Below are positions 1-6,712 of a stretch of 18,922 bases of DNA, in pieces. Each line of letters begins with the position of its first letter. Within the stretch, counting starts at the first letter, position 1. Under the pieces are notes generated by a model. The model had not been told where the DNA came from. It ran no database searches and saw only the letters and a list, made by a program, of their open reading frames with translations. The stretch is from Chloroflexota bacterium (GTDB lineage: Bacteria > Chloroflexota > Anaerolineae > J102): the NCBI GenBank assembly GCA_013152695.1, contig JAADFV010000302.1, positions 1 to 18,922 of the forward strand. The letters run 5' to 3'. Made by a program: the position numbers and the translations under genes.

Positions 1-17
1 GCCGTCCTCCGGCCGCA

Positions 18-46
18 GGGCTGTAGAGCCCGACTTCCAGTCGGCT
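18..46. repeat. Nested hairpins downstream of hemW
   Basis: Two overlapping inverted repeats lie just past the hemW stop. GGGCT (18-22) pairs with AGCCC (27-31) across a 4-base loop. CCGACT (30-35) pairs with AGTCGG (39-44) across a 3-base loop. They share bases 30-31, so only one can form fully at a time. No T-run follows on the minus strand, so this is not a classic terminator. It could be a REP-like dispersed element or an RNA 3'-end stabiliser for the hemW operon. Bases 1-82 otherwise show no gene. Confidence 0.35.
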
Positions 47-82
47 AGCCCACCTTTACTCCCTGCTGCCTGCTCCTTCCCT

Positions 83-1249
83 TCACGGCAAAAAGGCGGC
101 GAAGACCTCGTTGCCGAGGAGTTTGGCATCCGGATGGAGGCGGATCCGCTCCTGATTCAGTTCGATCAGGCCTCGCCCTTGTAGCTCGGCAAGTTCGGAG
201 GCAAAGACAGTCGTCAGCTTTTGGCCGAAGCGTTGCTGGAATTCATCCAGGCGTACCCCCACCTCCACTAACCTCAGTCCCAGCATCATCATTTCTCCCA
301 TAGCCAGGCGTGGTGGGATAGTCTCAGAAAAATCCAGGTAGGATTGGCCGTGATTGACGGCCTCGATGTAGGCTGCCACGTCGCGCAGAACGGCCCAGCG
401 CCTATCGTCTTCGTAACTGTGAGCGCCGGGCCCTAAGCCGAGATAAGCTTGATCGCGCCAGTAAACGAGATTGTGTTGGCAGGCGTAGCGAGGTAGTCCG
501 GACGGGGCAAGAGGGCCTTGGGCCCAGTTGGATATTTCGTATTGGTGGTAGCCGGCTTGGGCGAGCAAATCACAGGCGATTTCGTAGAGGTCTGCGGCGA
601 GGTCGGGGTCGGGATCAGGGACTTGTCCCTGGGTGACCTGCCGGGCCAGCATCGTATCGGGCTCGACGGTGAGGCTGTAGAGCGAAAGATGTTCGGGTTG
701 GAGGGCGATGGCCTGTTTCAGTGTGGAACGCCAGATGGCCGGGTCTTGCTGGGGCAAACCAAAGATGAAATCAAGGTTGATGTTGTCGAAGCCAGCCTCG
801 CGCGCCAGGCGGAAAGCGTTGATGGCCTCATCTGCGCTGTGGATACGTCCTAAAAAGCGCAGTTCTTTGTCATCGAAGGATTGGACCCCCATGCTAAGCC
901 GATTGACACCCAAGGCTCGCAGGGCGCGAAATCGGCTTTGATCGACAGCGCCTGGGTTGGCCTCGCTACTGATTTCTGCGTCAGGCGCTATCCTAAATCC
1001 TGCCTGCACGGCTGCGAAGATGTGGGCAAGCTGGGTTGGGGTGAGGACGGTGGGGGTGCCACCACCAAGAAATACGGTGGTAAGGGTAGGGTGCTGGCGT
1101 TGCTCTCCGGCGCGGATAATATCAGTTGCCAGCGCTTGTACAAAGCTGTCATAGCGCTGTTCCTGCCCCGCGTAGGTGTTGAAGTCGCAATAAGGACATT
1201 TGCGCTGGCAAAAAGGAATATGAAGATAGAGGGCGTGCGGTGTGTTCAA
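83..1249 (-). CDS. hemW: Radical SAM heme chaperone HemW
   Basis: HemW is a cytoplasmic radical SAM protein that binds heme and delivers it to membrane enzymes; it was long misannotated as an oxygen-independent coproporphyrinogen III oxidase. The 388-residue length is normal. Residues 14-23 carry CxxxCxYCDF, with cluster cysteines C14, C18 and C21. True HemN has an extra Cys (YCxC) where this protein has Asp-Phe, which favours HemW. The SAM-binding GGGTPT motif is at residues 62-67, and a HemN C-terminal-like domain fills the last third. The start is TTG at 1249-1247, overlapping the previous gene's TGA (TTGA). No Shine-Dalgarno is obvious, so translational coupling is likely. It is the last gene of the GH3-kinase-FHA operon. 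Confidence 0.93.
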   Translation of the reverse strand: MNTPHALYLHIPFCQRKCPYCDFNTYAGQEQRYDSFVQALATDIIRAGEQRQHPTLTTVFLGGGTPTVLTPTQLAHIFAAVQAGFRIAPDAEISSEANPGAVDQSRFRALRALGVNRLSMGVQSFDDKELRFLGRIHSADEAINAFRLAREAGFDNINLDFIFGLPQQDPAIWRSTLKQAIALQPEHLSLYSLTVEPDTMLARQVTQGQVPDPDPDLAADLYEIACDLLAQAGYHQYEISNWAQGPLAPSGLPRYACQHNLVYWRDQAYLGLGPGAHSYEDDRRWAVLRDVAAYIEAVNHGQSYLDFSETIPPRLAMGEMMMLGLRLVEVGVRLDEFQQRFGQKLTTVFASELAELQGRGLIELNQERIRLHPDAKLLGNEVFAAFLP

Positions 1250-1902
1250 GGACGATTTTCGAGGCGGAAGCCATGCCCGCGCACGGTGACGATATATTGG
1301 TGCTCAGGATCGAGTTCGGCCAGACGTTCACGCAGGCGGCGCACAAGGGCATCGATGGCTTGTTCGGTAACGCCATCACTGGCAGCATCGGGCCATACCT
1401 GGCGTACAATTTCATCTCGCTCTACGACATTGCCTTGGGCATCGACGAGGGCTTTGAGTAGCCTGTATTGAGCACTGGAAAGGGGGGGATCAAGGATTTG
1501 ATTGGCCAGAGCAACTGTGCGACGCGAGCTGTCCAGGTGGAGGCCGCTGGTAACAAGGGGCGGCACTTCGATTTCGATGGTAAGGGGGGCGGTGGCACCG
1601 GCATCGACAAAGGCAAGTTTGAAGCGTAAGGCGATTTGGATTTCATCACCATCCTGGAGGCGGCGGCCATTGGTGACAGGCTCACCATTGAGAAATGTGC
1701 CATTCTTACTTTGCTTGTCGAAGAGGTAGTAACCGTCGGCCCTACGCTCGATGTAGGCATGTTCGCGGGAGACGACACGTTCAGGAAGCATGACTTCACA
1801 GAGAGGACTGCGGCCAATGCGAATGATTTCGCGGTCGAGTGGCCAGCGTTTATTCCCTTCTGGCATCTGGAGGATGAGCATGGCGACTTCTTGCTGTTGC
1901 AT
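1246..1902 (-). CDS. FHA domain / OmpR-type winged-helix transcriptional regulator
   Basis: A 218-residue cytoplasmic regulator. The N-terminal FHA domain (residues 8-100) has all the phosphothreonine-binding landmarks: G30-R31, S45-x-x-H48 and N67-G68. Residues 120-215 form an OmpR/PhoB-type winged helix (Trans_reg_C), ending in the typical VTVRGHGFRL wing. FHA takes the place of a receiver domain, so the signal should be phosphothreonine from a Ser/Thr kinase, not phospho-aspartate. A kinase gene lies directly upstream, making it the obvious partner (inference). EmbR of mycobacteria is a known analogue with a different domain order. A longer form from TTG at 1974 is possible, but that codon sits inside a stem-loop and its extension is Pro-rich and unlike FHA; ATG 1902 or ATG 1881 is preferred. 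Neither has a good Shine-Dalgarno. Confidence 0.9.
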   Translation of the reverse strand: MQQQEVAMLILQMPEGNKRWPLDREIIRIGRSPLCEVMLPERVVSREHAYIERRADGYYLFDKQSKNGTFLNGEPVTNGRRLQDGDEIQIALRFKLAFVDAGATAPLTIEIEVPPLVTSGLHLDSSRRTVALANQILDPPLSSAQYRLLKALVDAQGNVVERDEIVRQVWPDAASDGVTEQAIDALVRRLRERLAELDPEHQYIVTVRGHGFRLENRP

Positions 1903-1965
1903 AGGCGCTATTCCAAGAGGGGTGAAGGGGATGAATGTGGGTGATAAGGGTCTGGTAAAGGCCGG

Positions 1966-1986
1966 AGTTGGCAAAAGGAGCCAACT
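1966..1986 (-). other. Intercistronic stem-loop between kinase and FHA genes
   Basis: AGTTGGC (1966-1972) and GCCAACT (1980-1986) form a perfect 7-bp stem around a 7-base loop, 9 bases past the kinase stop codon. On the transcribed minus strand no T-run follows, so a factor-independent terminator is unlikely. An mRNA processing or stability element, or partial attenuator, lowering or separating FHA-hemW expression is plausible. Confidence 0.45.
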
Positions 1987-1995
1987 AAGCGGGTT

Positions 1996-2994
1996 TCAGG
2001 AGCCATTCATGCTAATGAGGAAGGCGATGGTCATGAGAGCAACAGCGATGAGCATGAGGTCTCGATTGTTACGGAAGGCATCGGACCAGGTGGGATCGTC
2101 GATGGTGTAGGTGGCGCCGGGGGTGACAATGTCGTGGGGGCTGAAGAGGAGGTCGGCGAAATCTTCGATGGAGGGAGGACGATCATCCGGGTGCATGGCC
2201 ATAGCGGCGAGAATGGCTCGTTCGGTGACAGGGGAGATGGCGGGATTAATCGTACGCGGCAGAGCAAGGCTTCCGGGTTGGAGAAAGCGTTGGCGAGCAT
2301 CTACGGGGGGTGTGAGGGTGAGGAGATGGTAGAGCGTGGCGCCCAGGGCGTAAATGTCGCTGCGGACATCGGTGTGGCCGGTGTCGCCACCGTATTGTTC
2401 GAGAGGGGTGTATTGGGCCGTGCCCCGTCCTTGTACGACAGTCACGGTGCGACTTTCGTCTGCGATCAAGAGTTTGACGAGACCAAAGTCTACAAGCTTG
2501 ATGTGGCCGCTTGGGGTCAGTTTGATGTTGGAGGGTTTGATATCACGATGAACGATGGGTGGTGTGCGGGTGTGCAGATAGGCGAGGGCATCACAGAGTT
2601 GCTGCATCCATTCCATCACTTTTTCTTCGGCCAGGAATTCTCCCCGGTGCTTGGCCGCCGCGATGATTTCACGTAAATCTTTGCCCGGGACGTAGTCCAT
2701 GAGCAGATATTCTCGTCCATTTTCCGAGAAGTAGTCGCTAACTTTGGGGAGGCTGGGATGATCGAGACGCGCGAGGGTGCTGGCTTCCTGGTAGAATTGT
2801 TCCTGGTAGGCGGCGGGGTCGTCTTCGAAACCCATGAGATTGGGTAAGATCTCTTTTACGGCGCACATTCGACCTTCCAGACGAAGATCGGTGGCTTTGT
2901 AGACGGCACCCATGCCGCCCTGGCCGATCAGTTCGATGATACGATAGCGGTCACGTAGAGTGGCACCGGGAACCAGGCTGCGGTTGGAGTTCAT
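1996..2994 (-). CDS. Membrane-anchored Ser/Thr protein kinase (Hanks type)
   Basis: A 332-residue PknB-like kinase. All catalytic elements are present: the glycine loop GQGGMG (24-29), the ATP-anchoring lysine in CAVKEI (K47), HRDIKPSN (149-156), DFG (169-171), a substrate loop with [10 protein letters not shown] (191-200) in the APE region, and SDIYALG. It should therefore be active. A single hydrophobic helix at about 313-329 is followed by only a few residues, so the kinase is cytoplasmic and tail-anchored. It lacks the extracellular PASTA, NHL or other sensor usual in membrane-bound PknB kinases. Its ATG lies 3 bases after the stop of the GH3 gene, indicating co-transcription. The next gene encodes an FHA-winged-helix protein, a probable phospho-target or reader. 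The sensor may be supplied by the GH3 membrane protein (inference). Confidence 0.95.
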   Translation of the reverse strand: MNSNRSLVPGATLRDRYRIIELIGQGGMGAVYKATDLRLEGRMCAVKEILPNLMGFEDDPAAYQEQFYQEASTLARLDHPSLPKVSDYFSENGREYLLMDYVPGKDLREIIAAAKHRGEFLAEEKVMEWMQQLCDALAYLHTRTPPIVHRDIKPSNIKLTPSGHIKLVDFGLVKLLIADESRTVTVVQGRGTAQYTPLEQYGGDTGHTDVRSDIYALGATLYHLLTLTPPVDARQRFLQPGSLALPRTINPAISPVTERAILAAMAMHPDDRPPSIEDFADLLFSPHDIVTPGATYTIDDPTWSDAFRNNRDLMLIAVALMTIAFLISMNGS

Positions 2995-2997
2995 AGC

Positions 2998-5967
2998 TCA
3001 GGGTCGGGAGGCAGAAGGGGTCAGGAGTCGATCGGTGACGAAGGGCAACAGGCCACCGACAAAGGTGACAAGAAGCGCGGAAATGCCCCCGAATTGAGTC
3101 TGGAGAAAGCTTGTTTCAGGAAACCAGCCCAGAATGTACAGCAGGTAGCTTGTTTGGGCACCAATGACGGAAATGAGCAGGTTGCGGAGGACTGTGGGGC
3201 GTGGTTGGCGGTCGCCGTGGCTGAGAAGGTAGTGGATGGAGGCAGCGATACCATTGCTGATCAGAGCGAGAATGAAGATGGCGGGGTTGGTGCGGCTACG
3301 AGGGGAGTTCCCGTCGGAGCCAGTCTTGGCATCGGCACCAGAGGATGGTGGTGCCGGGGTGGCCGTGGGCGTGATGGAGGGTGTAGGCGTGATGGTGGGG
3401 GTGGGCGTGATGGTGGGTGTGGAGGTGGCAGTGGGGGTTGTCGTGGGTGTGGCTGTGGCAATGGAAGCACCGGTTTCGCCGCCGACGGTAAGAATAAAGG
3501 GGACGGCTGAAACCGCACCTTCACCGGCGGTGGCGGAGAGTTGAAAGACGCCGGGACGTTCGATGGTGAGCTGGATAGTGGCAACACCGTCGGTAGTGGA
3601 AGCCTGGCGGCGGGGAAGTTCAACTCCTGCTTGCTGATCGAGGAAGCGGAATTCGACAGGTGTGCCGTCGGGTACGTGATGGCCGTTGTAATCCAGAACA
3701 GGGCCGGCGCGCAGGATCATGTCGTCGCCGACCTCGATATCTGCTCCCGGATTTTCGGCATTGATCTCGAGGATGCGCGCGGTGCCTTGTTTACGATAGA
3801 GAATGAGAAGGGGAAAGGAGCGACTGGGGTCTGGTTCGAGTTGGTGGTTGAGATCGTAGTTGACGCCGGTGACGCTGACCGGCAAAGTGCCGGTAGGCGT
3901 CAGTTCACGGAAGAGGGTACGCACTGCCGTTTCGAGGAAGGGGGGAATTTTACTGTAAAGGCCGTAGTAGGCCGTCAGTTTAGCGATTTCGGTGTCACTG
4001 AGGAAGTAGGGAGCATTGAATGCGAAAACGACGAGTTTTTTATCGCGAAGGATGTCTGCTCGCTGGTCGAGGAGTTGATCGAGAAAACGCTTGAGTGCAG
4101 CAGAGCTGGGGCGGGTTTCTGGATCGACATCGAGCATGGCGAAGATGATCCAGTTGGCACCATTGATGAGGTCGTTGAGTTCGGTGTAACGTTCTTCACT
4201 CAGGCGTTGCTCGGGGGGGAGACTATCAGGGTCTTCGATTTGCTGCAAGAGGGTGTTGAGTTCGGCAAAGCTGGCACTATCAATGAGTTCGGGGCGGACT
4301 TGATCGCTGGCGTCAGGCCCGTAAAGACGTAAGGCGATCTGTTCGAGGGCATCGACGGGGATGGCAGGGACTGTGGGACAATTAGGGCAATCGCCCATGG
4401 GGCGGCTATCGGTGAAGATGAGGACACGTTCGTCTGGAAGAGGAGGACTGGGTAAACGATCGGCGATTTCGGTGGCACCAGGAAAGATGAGGGTGTTGGC
4501 GGCGCGGGCGATTTCGGTGACCAGATCGTTGCCCTGGTTGAGTTGAGAAAGAGTCTCGGTGCTGTTTTGAGTCTCGGTCCAGCTCAGGTGAGGGTAAAGC
4601 CGGAGTTTGAGGCGGATGATCCGGGCGACGGAGGCATCGACACGAGAGCGGAATGCCGGGTCTTCTTCGTATTTTTGGCGGAAGAAGCTGATGCTGTCTT
4701 CCATGTTGGCCAGTTGCGCACTCCAAATGCCGTCTCTATCGAATTGGGAGAGGATGAGGAGGTCGTTGCCGGCGAGAAAGGCCTCTTGGGTGACGCGGCG
4801 GGTTGGGAAGCGGTCTGGTTCGTAGGCCTGGTAGTAGCGTTTGAGGGCCCGTACGCCAAGAGCATCGGAGACGAGGACGCCCCCCGCCAAACGCCAGGCG
4901 CTGAATCCTTCCATAATGGTTTGCAGTTCGGGGGCGAGGGAGATGGGTGGTGTGAGCTGGCGCGGGTTTTCCTGAAAGCCCTTGTAGCGCACATGTGAGG
5001 TCATGAGGGCGTCGGTCGTGGCAGCCTGGGTGTCGGCCAGGTCTGTGACGCTATGGAAGGGGACGAGTTCGACCTGTTGTAGGGAAGGAAGAGGTTTTTG
5101 CACGGTGGCTACTTCGCGATCAGGGCGGCGGTCACTGGCGCCCTGGCCAGGGAAGTGTTTGGCGACTGTCGCCACCTTGTGGTTGGAGCCTTGATGCACG
5201 CCGGTAATGTAGGCTTTGCCCATCTGCGCCACCCAGTAAGCATCGCCGCCAAAGGTGCGGGAAGCGGGGTAGCCCTTGAGTTCGGGACGGGGATTGTCGA
5301 GGACGTCGAGGGAAGGCCCCAGCAGCAGGTTGACTCCCACGGCGCTGAGCTCTCGCCCTACCACTTCACCGATTTGACGTGCGTATTCAGGTTCCCAGGT
5401 AGCGCCAATAGCCAGGCTGTTGGGAATGGGCGTAAAGCCATTAATCAGGCGGGTGTAGGGGTAGCCGTCACCTTCATGATCGATGGCAACAAGTAGGGGG
5501 AGTCCGGGAATGGTGTCGCTGGCGAGGATGTCAGGATTGAGTTCGCCGTTGGGGAGGATGATGGGTGTGTTGAGGTCACGAAAGGCAAAGGTTTGGAGGT
5601 CGTTTGTGAGACGCTGGACAGCCGCAGGTGTGTTGTCATCGTTATAAAAATTTTCGTTGGCTGCGAGAAGAACGACGCCACCTACATGCCAGTCGCGCAC
5701 GAGACGGGCAACATCACTGTTGGGACCGGTGTCGTTGCCGACAAAGGTAACGAGAAAGAGCTGTCCCACCCGCTGTTCCGGTGTCATCCGTTCGAGGATG
5801 GCCTGAGACAAGACGTTGAGCTTGGCGTCGCTAAGTTGGACCACAGGGGCGGTGGTCGGCGTGGGCGTGGGATCTTGCGCCTGAGTGGGGACTTCTCCGC
5901 CAAGGATAAGCCAGCCGATAAGCAGAATGGGCAGGAGGAGCTTTTTATCAAGGAATAGGTGCCGCAT
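2998..5967 (-). CDS. Secreted, membrane-anchored GH3 family protein (NagZ-like) with Ig-like domain and three C-terminal membrane helices
   Basis: A 989-residue protein. An N-terminal signal or anchor helix (about 9-24) is followed by a GH3 beta-N-acetylhexosaminidase-like barrel (about 50-460). The barrel has DHEG (163-166), KHFPGQG (270-276) and the likely nucleophile D368 in VSDALG. Residues about 480-730 resemble a GH3 second domain, 735-828 an invasin-like Ig fold, and 837-874 a Thr/Pro linker. Three hydrophobic helices near 895-915, 930-945 and 957-975 close the protein. NagZ enzymes normally use a D-x-H dyad about five residues after KHFPGxG as acid/base; none is present here, and there is no His from 272 to 304. 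The enzyme may work by another acid/base or may only bind a muropeptide-like ligand. It is the first gene of the operon and probably sits on the outer face of the membrane. Family placement is firm; substrate is unknown. Confidence 0.86.
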   Translation of the reverse strand: MRHLFLDKKLLLPILLIGWLILGGEVPTQAQDPTPTPTTAPVVQLSDAKLNVLSQAILERMTPEQRVGQLFLVTFVGNDTGPNSDVARLVRDWHVGGVVLLAANENFYNDDNTPAAVQRLTNDLQTFAFRDLNTPIILPNGELNPDILASDTIPGLPLLVAIDHEGDGYPYTRLINGFTPIPNSLAIGATWEPEYARQIGEVVGRELSAVGVNLLLGPSLDVLDNPRPELKGYPASRTFGGDAYWVAQMGKAYITGVHQGSNHKVATVAKHFPGQGASDRRPDREVATVQKPLPSLQQVELVPFHSVTDLADTQAATTDALMTSHVRYKGFQENPRQLTPPISLAPELQTIMEGFSAWRLAGGVLVSDALGVRALKRYYQAYEPDRFPTRRVTQEAFLAGNDLLILSQFDRDGIWSAQLANMEDSISFFRQKYEEDPAFRSRVDASVARIIRLKLRLYPHLSWTETQNSTETLSQLNQGNDLVTEIARAANTLIFPGATEIADRLPSPPLPDERVLIFTDSRPMGDCPNCPTVPAIPVDALEQIALRLYGPDASDQVRPELIDSASFAELNTLLQQIEDPDSLPPEQRLSEERYTELNDLINGANWIIFAMLDVDPETRPSSAALKRFLDQLLDQRADILRDKKLVVFAFNAPYFLSDTEIAKLTAYYGLYSKIPPFLETAVRTLFRELTPTGTLPVSVTGVNYDLNHQLEPDPSRSFPLLILYRKQGTARILEINAENPGADIEVGDDMILRAGPVLDYNGHHVPDGTPVEFRFLDQQAGVELPRRQASTTDGVATIQLTIERPGVFQLSATAGEGAVSAVPFILTVGGETGASIATATPTTTPTATSTPTITPTPTITPTPSITPTATPAPPSSGADAKTGSDGNSPRSRTNPAIFILALISNGIAASIHYLLSHGDRQPRPTVLRNLLISVIGAQTSYLLYILGWFPETSFLQTQFGGISALLVTFVGGLLPFVTDRLLTPSASRP
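3346..3459 (-). repeat. Thr/Pro-rich linker repeat in the GH3 gene
   Basis: A low-complexity coding stretch for about 38 residues of alternating Thr, Pro, Ala, Ile and Ser (TPTITPTPTITPT type). On the plus strand it reads as G/T-rich. Such linkers join extracellular domains to membrane segments in many Chloroflexota proteins. It separates the Ig-like domain from the C-terminal helices and is prone to length change by slippage. Confidence 0.8.
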
Positions 5968-5973
5968 AATTCG

Positions 5974-6002
5974 AGTATAGAAGGCTCACGGGGGGGTGTC
6001 AA
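5974..6002 (-). promoter_or_regulatory. Sigma-70-type promoter of the GH3-kinase-FHA-hemW operon (leaderless)
   Basis: Minus strand: TTGACA (6002-5997), a 17-base spacer, then TATACT (5979-5974). Only six bases (CGAATT) separate the -10 box from the ATG at 5967-5965. Transcription should start at or within a base or two of the A of the ATG, so the mRNA would have no 5' leader or Shine-Dalgarno. The spacer contains a run of seven C. Confidence 0.8.
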
Positions 6003-6105
6003 GTTATCAATGGTGTAGCCATGTTCCTTTACCGCAGAACGATGTTTCTGACAAGAAACCGGCCTGGGGCCCAGTAAGATAGCTTGTTTTTAGAGAGGCG
6101 CTAAC

Positions 6106-6134
6106 TTGCGATTTAGTCTAAAGCAAACTAAAAT
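6106..6134 (+). promoter_or_regulatory. Predicted promoter of the solenoid-protein gene, with an inverted repeat in the spacer
   Basis: TTGCGA (6106-6111), 17 bases, TAAAAT (6129-6134). The start site should be near 6141, giving a leader of about 38 bases before ATG 6179. TTTAGT (6112-6117) and ACTAAA (6127-6132) are an inverted repeat lying between and over the boxes, a position suited to a repressor. A weak AGG at about 10 bases before the ATG is the only Shine-Dalgarno-like signal. Confidence 0.5.
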
Positions 6135-6178
6135 AAGGGGCTGTTGCATTCAAGCTCTATCTATCAGGTAATCCATTC

Positions 6179-6685
6179 ATGAATTCAGAAGAACATCCGG
6201 CCAACGGCTCTAATGGCCACACCTCTCAGTTTGCTCAAGACCTGCCCAATACCCAGCCAGAAGCGGATTCTGTGACAGCCGATAAGGTTGAGATTTCGCA
6301 AGGTGGCGTGCAGACGGTTTATGCCCAGGAAGTAACGATTTCACAAGGCGGTGCTCAGCGTATTGAGGCCGCGGATGTGACTGTCACGCAAGGTGGCGTT
6401 GGCTTTGTGCAGGCAGATTCGGTCAGTGTGCACGATGGTGGTGTGGGAGTAACCATGGCTGAGGAAGTCAGCCTGGTCGATGCCAGTGCTGGTCTGGTTA
6501 TGGCAGATACGGTTCGTGCCCAGAATGCCAGGGTAGTACTGCTTATCGCCGGCGATGTCGAGGGTGATGTGCATACATTATTCGATGCCAAAACAGCCAT
6601 GATTTTGGGCGCGGCCCTGGGCCTGGTGTTAAGTTTGTTTGGTTGGCTGCTTGGACGCAACAACTCATCCCCTAATAAGAGCTAA
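6179..6685 (+). CDS. Tail-anchored 15-residue-repeat protein (probable beta-solenoid), unknown function
   Basis: A 168-residue protein I do not recognise as a named family. After a polar, disordered-looking N-terminus (1-34), six 15-residue repeats follow without any indel, starting at V37, V52, V67, V82, V97 and V112; a degenerate seventh starts at V127. The consensus is V-x-V/I-S/T-Q/D-G-G-V-x-x-V-x-A-D/E-x. A strand-turn-strand period with buried V/I/A and a G-G turn fits a short-turn beta-helix. One hydrophobic helix (about 141-158) and a short polar tail end the protein. There is no signal peptide, so the solenoid probably faces the cytoplasm. Repeats are conserved in protein but differ in codons, so this is an old, selected array. 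Bactofilin-like scaffolding is one possibility, but the match is only in general fold style. It lies just upstream of L25. Confidence 0.8.
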   Translation: MNSEEHPANGSNGHTSQFAQDLPNTQPEADSVTADKVEISQGGVQTVYAQEVTISQGGAQRIEAADVTVTQGGVGFVQADSVSVHDGGVGVTMAEEVSLVDASAGLVMADTVRAQNARVVLLIAGDVEGDVHTLFDAKTAMILGAALGLVLSLFGWLLGRNNSSPNKS

Positions 6686-6697
6686 TTGTAATCTATC

Positions 6698-6703
6698 GAG
6701 GAG
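6698..6703 (+). promoter_or_regulatory. Ribosome binding site of L25
   Basis: GAGGAG lies nine bases before ATG 6713 and fixes the start. It is a much stronger site than the one before the upstream solenoid gene. Confidence 0.75.
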
Positions 6704-6712
6704 CGATAATCC

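Noticed and set aside
1903..1974. TTG 1974 as start of the FHA regulator
   Set aside because: The codon lies inside a stem-loop, the added 24 residues are Pro-rich and unlike FHA, and ATG 1902 gives a normal FHA start.
2134..2676. A 180-codon plus-strand frame across the kinase gene
   Set aside because: The opposite strand encodes intact HRD and DFG kinase motifs; this frame is a shadow.
3346..3459. G/T-rich tandem pattern as a CRISPR or noncoding satellite
   Set aside because: It is the codon pattern of a Thr/Pro linker in frame with the GH3 gene; no spacer structure.
3541..4332. A 263-codon open frame on the plus strand inside the GH3 gene
   Set aside because: It is antisense to well-recognised GH3 coding sequence, has no family match and no ribosome binding site, and arises from codon bias.
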